The translations under genes were made by a program, and so were the position numbers. Below the pieces are notes generated by a model. The model did not search any database, was not told where the DNA came from, and was given only the letters and a program-made list of their open reading frames with translations. A stretch of DNA of 64,000 nucleotides from G963662905 sp963676415. Its GTDB lineage: Bacteria; Bacteroidota; Bacteroidia; Bacteroidales; WRLA01. The first letter of the stretch is position 1; every line of letters starts with the position of its first letter. Positions 61,031-64,000 of this stretch are shown piece by piece. The stretch spans positions 1,984,001-2,048,000 of the forward strand of contig OY781097.1 in NCBI GenBank assembly GCA_963676415.1, in the 5' to 3' direction.

Positions 61031-62182
61031 TTAAATTTCTTTCATGATTTGGCGGGCAATTACCAAACGTTGTATTTCCGATGTGCCTTCGCCAATTTGC
61101 AGGAGGCGCTGGTCGCGGTAAAAACGTTCGATATCGTAATCTTTCATCAGGCCGTAACCGCCGTGGATCTGAACGGCTTCATCAGCGACTTCTTTGGCTA
61201 TTTCGCTGCAGTAGAGCTTGGCCATGGCGGCTTCTTTTCCAAAAGGCACACCGGCATCTTTCATGCGGCAGGCTTTGTAAAGCAGGTTGCGTCCCAGTTC
61301 GATTTTGGTGGCCATATCTGCCAGTTTAAAGGCAATAACCTGGAATTCAGCAATCGCTTTGCCAAATTGTTTGCGCTCCAGTGCATAAGCCCGCGCCATT
61401 TCAAAAGCGCCCTGTGCCAGCCCGAGCCCCATAGCGCCAATGCTGAGCCTTCCGTTGTCGAGTGTGCTGAGCATGATTTTGGAACCTTCTCCCAATGCGC
61501 CGAGCAAGTGGTTTTCCGGGACTTTGCAGTCATCAAAGAAAAGTTCGGAAGTATTGGAAGCACGCCACATCATTTTGCGGTGCATTTCCGTTGCTTTAAA
61601 GCCTTCGGTGCCGTTTTCAACAATGATGGTGCTGTAAAGCTTTTTTCCGTTTTTCTCTCCGGTGATGGCCTGCACCGTGGAGCCAATGCTGATCGGAGCG
61701 GATGCATTGGTTATGAATATTTTAGAGCCATTGATATTCCACTGGCCGTTTTCGAGTTTGGCCGTGGTTTTGGTTCCGCGCGAATCGCTTCCGGCATCGG
61801 GTTCGGTGAGGCCAAAGCCCCAAAGTGCATCCCCTGTGCAAAGCTGTGGCAGGTATTTTTGCTTTTGTTCTTCATTGCCATAATAGTAAATCGGGCCAAT
61901 GCCCAGCGAATTGTGCGCTGCCAGCGTGGCCGCATGGCTGCCGTCCACTCGGGCAATTTCTTCTACCGCGATGATGTAGCTTAAGGTATCTGTTCCCTGC
62001 CCGCCATATTTTTCCGGCAAATACATGCCAAAAAGGCCAAGTTGCCCCATACGGCGTGTAAGCTCAACCGAAAACTCTTCTTTTTCATCCAGCTCGGGTG
62101 CCAGCGGTTTGATTTCCCTTTCGGCGAAATCGCGCACACTGCTGCGAATAAATTTGTGTTCTTCCGTTAGTTCAAAGTCCAT
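61031..62182 (-). CDS. Acyl-CoA dehydrogenase (short-chain type)
   Basis: The start is the ATG at 62182 (MDFELTEEHKFIRSSVRDFA); a longer frame back to 62239 would overlap the neighbouring gene and is rejected. The 383-aa flavoenzyme interconverts acyl-CoA and enoyl-CoA. It has GFGLTEPDAGSDSRGTKTTA, FITNAS, the QIHGGYGLMKDY stretch, and the catalytic Glu in QIGEGTSEIQRL, as in butyryl-CoA dehydrogenases. No electron-transfer flavoprotein genes lie beside it, so the electron partner is encoded elsewhere. Confidence 0.94.
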   Translation of the reverse strand: MDFELTEEHKFIRSSVRDFAEREIKPLAPELDEKEEFSVELTRRMGQLGLFGMYLPEKYGGQGTDTLSYIIAVEEIARVDGSHAATLAAHNSLGIGPIYYYGNEEQKQKYLPQLCTGDALWGFGLTEPDAGSDSRGTKTTAKLENGQWNINGSKIFITNASAPISIGSTVQAITGEKNGKKLYSTIIVENGTEGFKATEMHRKMMWRASNTSELFFDDCKVPENHLLGALGEGSKIMLSTLDNGRLSIGAMGLGLAQGAFEMARAYALERKQFGKAIAEFQVIAFKLADMATKIELGRNLLYKACRMKDAGVPFGKEAAMAKLYCSEIAKEVADEAVQIHGGYGLMKDYDIERFYRDQRLLQIGEGTSEIQRLVIARQIMKEI

Positions 62183-62190
62183 GGCTGTTT

Positions 62191-63201
62191 TTATTTTCTT
62201 CCACTTAGTTCTTTTGGGATCCTGCCGCTGCGAATGCATTCCGAACGCAGGCTCCTGCCCACAATACGCTCGGCCATTCTGCCGGTTTCCAGTACTTTAT
62301 CGATATCGAGATTGGTTTCTATGCCCATTTCGTCCATCATTACCACCATATCTTCTGTTGAAACCAAACCCACAATATTCGGGTCGCGATAGTAATAATC
62401 ACCGGTTCCGGCAACAGGCACGCCATCAACAAAATTGGCCGGCTGTCCGCCAATACCACCCAGAGCGGATTCGTAATTGGTCATACCGGCCTGAAGCGCC
62501 GCCAAGACATTGGCCAAACCCCAACCTCTGGTGCTGTGGAAATGGACAATTTGTTTGTGCGGATTCCCGATTTTGTCCATCAGCATACTGAAATAGCGAT
62601 ATACCCGATCCGGTGATGCAGAACCGTCATGATCGGCATGTTCCACATCATTGGCGCCAATATCAAACCAGCGTTGGGTAAAATCAATGGCATCTTCCAT
62701 TTTGGTTGGCCCTTCAATCGGACATCCCCAAATGGTGCTTACTGTTCCGTTTACTTTGATGCCGGCTTCATGCGCCATAGGAATATATTTTTCGGCCATG
62801 GCCCAGTATTCTTTCAGGCTCAGGCCGCTGTTTTTGCGCTGATGTGATTCGCTGGTGCTGACCATGAGCAAAATCCGGTCGGGGCCATAACCATCTAATT
62901 TAGCTTGTATGGCTCTTTCGATGGCGCGCTCGCGGATGGTAATGGCTGTAAACTGCACATCATCAAGTAGGTGGCCGACTTTTTTGCTGTTGCGGATTTT
63001 TTTGAAAAGCGTATCAGCGTCACTAAATTGAGGCATGCCGCGTGGGTTTCCGAAATTGGTCACCTCGAGGTGCTTAAAACCGGAAAGGATCAGTTGTTCC
63101 AGCGTCCAGACTTTGGCTTCCGTAGGGATAAATTTTTCTTCGTGCTGAAATCCATCACGCACTGTAATGTCTCCAATGGTAACTTTGTTGGGATATTCCA
63201 T
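62191..63201 (-). CDS. HMG-CoA-lyase-like (DRE-TIM metallolyase) protein
   Basis: The 336-aa protein has the TIM-barrel metal-site features of the family: DITVRDGFQHEE (residues 11-22), STIWGCPIEG (155-164), and the His pair H220 and H222 in VHFHSTRGWGLANVLAAL. The usual HMG-CoA lyase signature G-L-G-G-C-P-Y is replaced by LGGIGGQP (247-254), so the active-site Cys appears to be Ile250. It may therefore be a relative with another acyl-CoA substrate, or use another residue. It lies between the CoA-transferase and acyl-CoA dehydrogenase genes, 8 bp from the latter. True HMG-CoA lyase activity is not assured. Confidence 0.75.
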   Translation of the reverse strand: MEYPNKVTIGDITVRDGFQHEEKFIPTEAKVWTLEQLILSGFKHLEVTNFGNPRGMPQFSDADTLFKKIRNSKKVGHLLDDVQFTAITIRERAIERAIQAKLDGYGPDRILLMVSTSESHQRKNSGLSLKEYWAMAEKYIPMAHEAGIKVNGTVSTIWGCPIEGPTKMEDAIDFTQRWFDIGANDVEHADHDGSASPDRVYRYFSMLMDKIGNPHKQIVHFHSTRGWGLANVLAALQAGMTNYESALGGIGGQPANFVDGVPVAGTGDYYYRDPNIVGLVSTEDMVVMMDEMGIETNLDIDKVLETGRMAERIVGRSLRSECIRSGRIPKELSGRK

Positions 63202-63276
63202 TTATATGCAGTTTTCTATATATAAGTTGAAATTAGATGTATTTGTTCACAGCAAATCAATGCTTTTCGTGAATTT

Positions 63277-63933
63277 TTATACATTCATTTCGGGCACATC
63301 GCCCTCAATAATCAGATCGCCTTCTGTTTTACTTTGGATTTCTTCAACGCTCACGCCCGGAGCGCGTTCCAGTAGCCTGAAGCCCTTCCCTGTAATTTCC
63401 AGTACGGCCAGGTCTGTAACCACTTTTTTCACGCAGGCAACACCGGTCAGGGGCAAGCTGCATTTTTTCAGCAATTTGGATTCTCCTGCACGATTGGTGT
63501 GCTGCATGGCCACAATGATGTTTTTTGCTGCAGCCACAAGATCCATGGCGCCACCCATTCCTTTCACGAGTTTTCCTGGAATTTTCCAGCTGGCGATATC
63601 GCCGTTTTGAGATACTTCAAAAGCACCCAGCACAGTCAGGTCGATATGTCCCCCACGGATCATCCCGAAGCTGGTGGCTGAATCAAAAAATGCTCCTCCG
63701 GGCAGAATTGTAACCGTTTGTTTGCCTGCATTAATCAGGTCGGCGTCCACATCTTCCGGTTTGGGAAAAGGGCCAATGCCCAGCATTCCGTTTTCGCTGT
63801 GCAGGATCACTTCCATTCCTTCGGGGATATAATTGGCCACCAAAGTGGGTATGCCGATGCCCAGGTTTACATAATATCCGTCCTGCAGTTCCTGTGCAAT
63901 TCGTTTTGCTATTCCGTTTTTATCTAAAGCCAT
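63277..63933 (-). CDS. 3-oxoacid (acetoacetate-type) CoA-transferase subunit B
   Basis: The 218-aa beta subunit of a class I CoA-transferase has the catalytic Glu in HSENGMLGIGPFP, NLGIGIPTLVANYIPEG near the N-terminus, GGHIDLTVLGAFEVSQ and GKLVKGMGGAMDLV. It moves CoA between acetoacetate (or butyrate) and another acid. A good ribosome-binding site (AGAAAGGAAC) precedes the ATG at 63933. The alpha-subunit gene lies directly upstream at the window edge. AtoA/ScoB/CtfB-type names all fit; the donor acid cannot be told. Confidence 0.94.
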   Translation of the reverse strand: MALDKNGIAKRIAQELQDGYYVNLGIGIPTLVANYIPEGMEVILHSENGMLGIGPFPKPEDVDADLINAGKQTVTILPGGAFFDSATSFGMIRGGHIDLTVLGAFEVSQNGDIASWKIPGKLVKGMGGAMDLVAAAKNIIVAMQHTNRAGESKLLKKCSLPLTGVACVKKVVTDLAVLEITGKGFRLLERAPGVSVEEIQSKTEGDLIIEGDVPEMNV

Positions 63934-63947
63934 GATGTTCCTTTCTG

Positions 63948-64000
63948 TTAACTGGTTGTTACAAATTCGATGCGTTTCTCATAATTTTCGCCTTTAAAAA
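63948..64000 (-). CDS. 3' end of CoA-transferase subunit A, cut by the window edge
   Basis: The minus strand reads FKGENYEKRIEFVTTS and then a stop at 63950-63948. This is the usual C-terminal tail of alpha subunits of class I acetoacetate-type CoA-transferases, and the gene sits 14 bp before the beta-subunit gene. The rest lies outside the window. Confidence 0.8.
   Translation of the reverse strand, partial: FKGENYEKRIEFVTTS

Noticed and set aside
61049..61984. Open frame of 311 codons on the plus strand opposite the acyl-CoA dehydrogenase gene
   Set aside because: It lies wholly antisense to a gene with clear family motifs, its translation is rich in Phe, Cys and His without any domain, and it has no promoter or ribosome-binding site of note.
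62400..62480. Sequencing error as the cause of the missing Cys in the lyase-like protein
   Set aside because: The surrounding frame is intact and the whole loop is different (GGIGGQP), not a single base change, so an error is unlikely.

Overview
The window comes from a chromosome of the phylum Bacteroidota, most likely an anaerobic, fermentative member of the Bacteroidales/Marinilabiliales side. The evidence is type IX secretion system (T9SS) C-terminal sorting domains on several secreted proteins, a PorW/SprE-type lipoprotein, an LruC-domain lipoprotein, a PID-CTERM-like mini-protein, promoters of the Bacteroidota TTTG/TAnnTTTG type, and a butyrate-type acyl-CoA gene cluster. There are no rRNA or tRNA genes and no CRISPR array that I can see.

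Layout. 1-2.2 kb (minus): start of a secreted protein cut by the left edge, then serS, rpmA and rplU. 2.7-11.8 kb (plus): one giant T9SS-exported surface protein (3023 aa) built of repeated adhesin-like modules. 11.8-14.6 kb: an accessory patch with dispersed inverted-repeat elements and an acyl-AMP ligase/acyl carrier protein pair. 14.8-20.5 kb (minus): a small lipoprotein, a thioredoxin-like T9SS protein, deoC, rseP, dxr and an M23 peptidase. 21.1-24.2 kb (plus): a seven-bladed FG-GAP propeller protein and a 68-aa PID-CTERM-like protein. 24.3-26.2 kb: an intact IS1634-like insertion sequence flanked by an exact 70-bp direct repeat. 26.4-32.9 kb (plus): porW, a bactofilin, two small ATP-synthase-associated membrane proteins, a pterin synthase, folE, a Bax inhibitor-1 protein and fabD. 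33.1-40.1 kb (minus): a surface-sugar operon (wbpE, wbpD, wbpB, wbpA, galE, rfbB and a CpsB-type phosphatase). 40.3-42.4 kb (plus): an outer-membrane protein and waaA. 42.4-47.2 kb (minus): a TolC/HlyD/ABC-2 permease export operon with no ATPase gene. 47.5-56.3 kb: an LruC lipoprotein, a secreted hypothetical protein and a very large soluble hybrid histidine kinase, with a scrambled pseudogene patch between the last two. 56.4-64.0 kb (minus): CoA-transferase, HMG-CoA-lyase-like enzyme, acyl-CoA dehydrogenase, butyrate kinase, crotonase, hydroxyacyl-CoA dehydrogenase and thiolase, which together look like a fermentation route from acyl-CoA intermediates to a short-chain acid and ATP.

Most of the window is ordinary core gene content. 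The observations most worth a second look are: (1) the pattern LruC-end / gene / thiolase-end-copy / LruC-end-copy / kinase / thiolase-end at 49.3-56.5 kb, which reads as the scar of a tandem duplication followed by complementary loss; (2) the IS element with a 70-bp target duplication; (3) a family of non-coding inverted-repeat elements beside surface and accessory genes; (4) an HMG-CoA-lyase-like enzyme without the usual active-site cysteine; (5) the ATPase-less exporter operon. I did not find a clearly new defence or mobile system.
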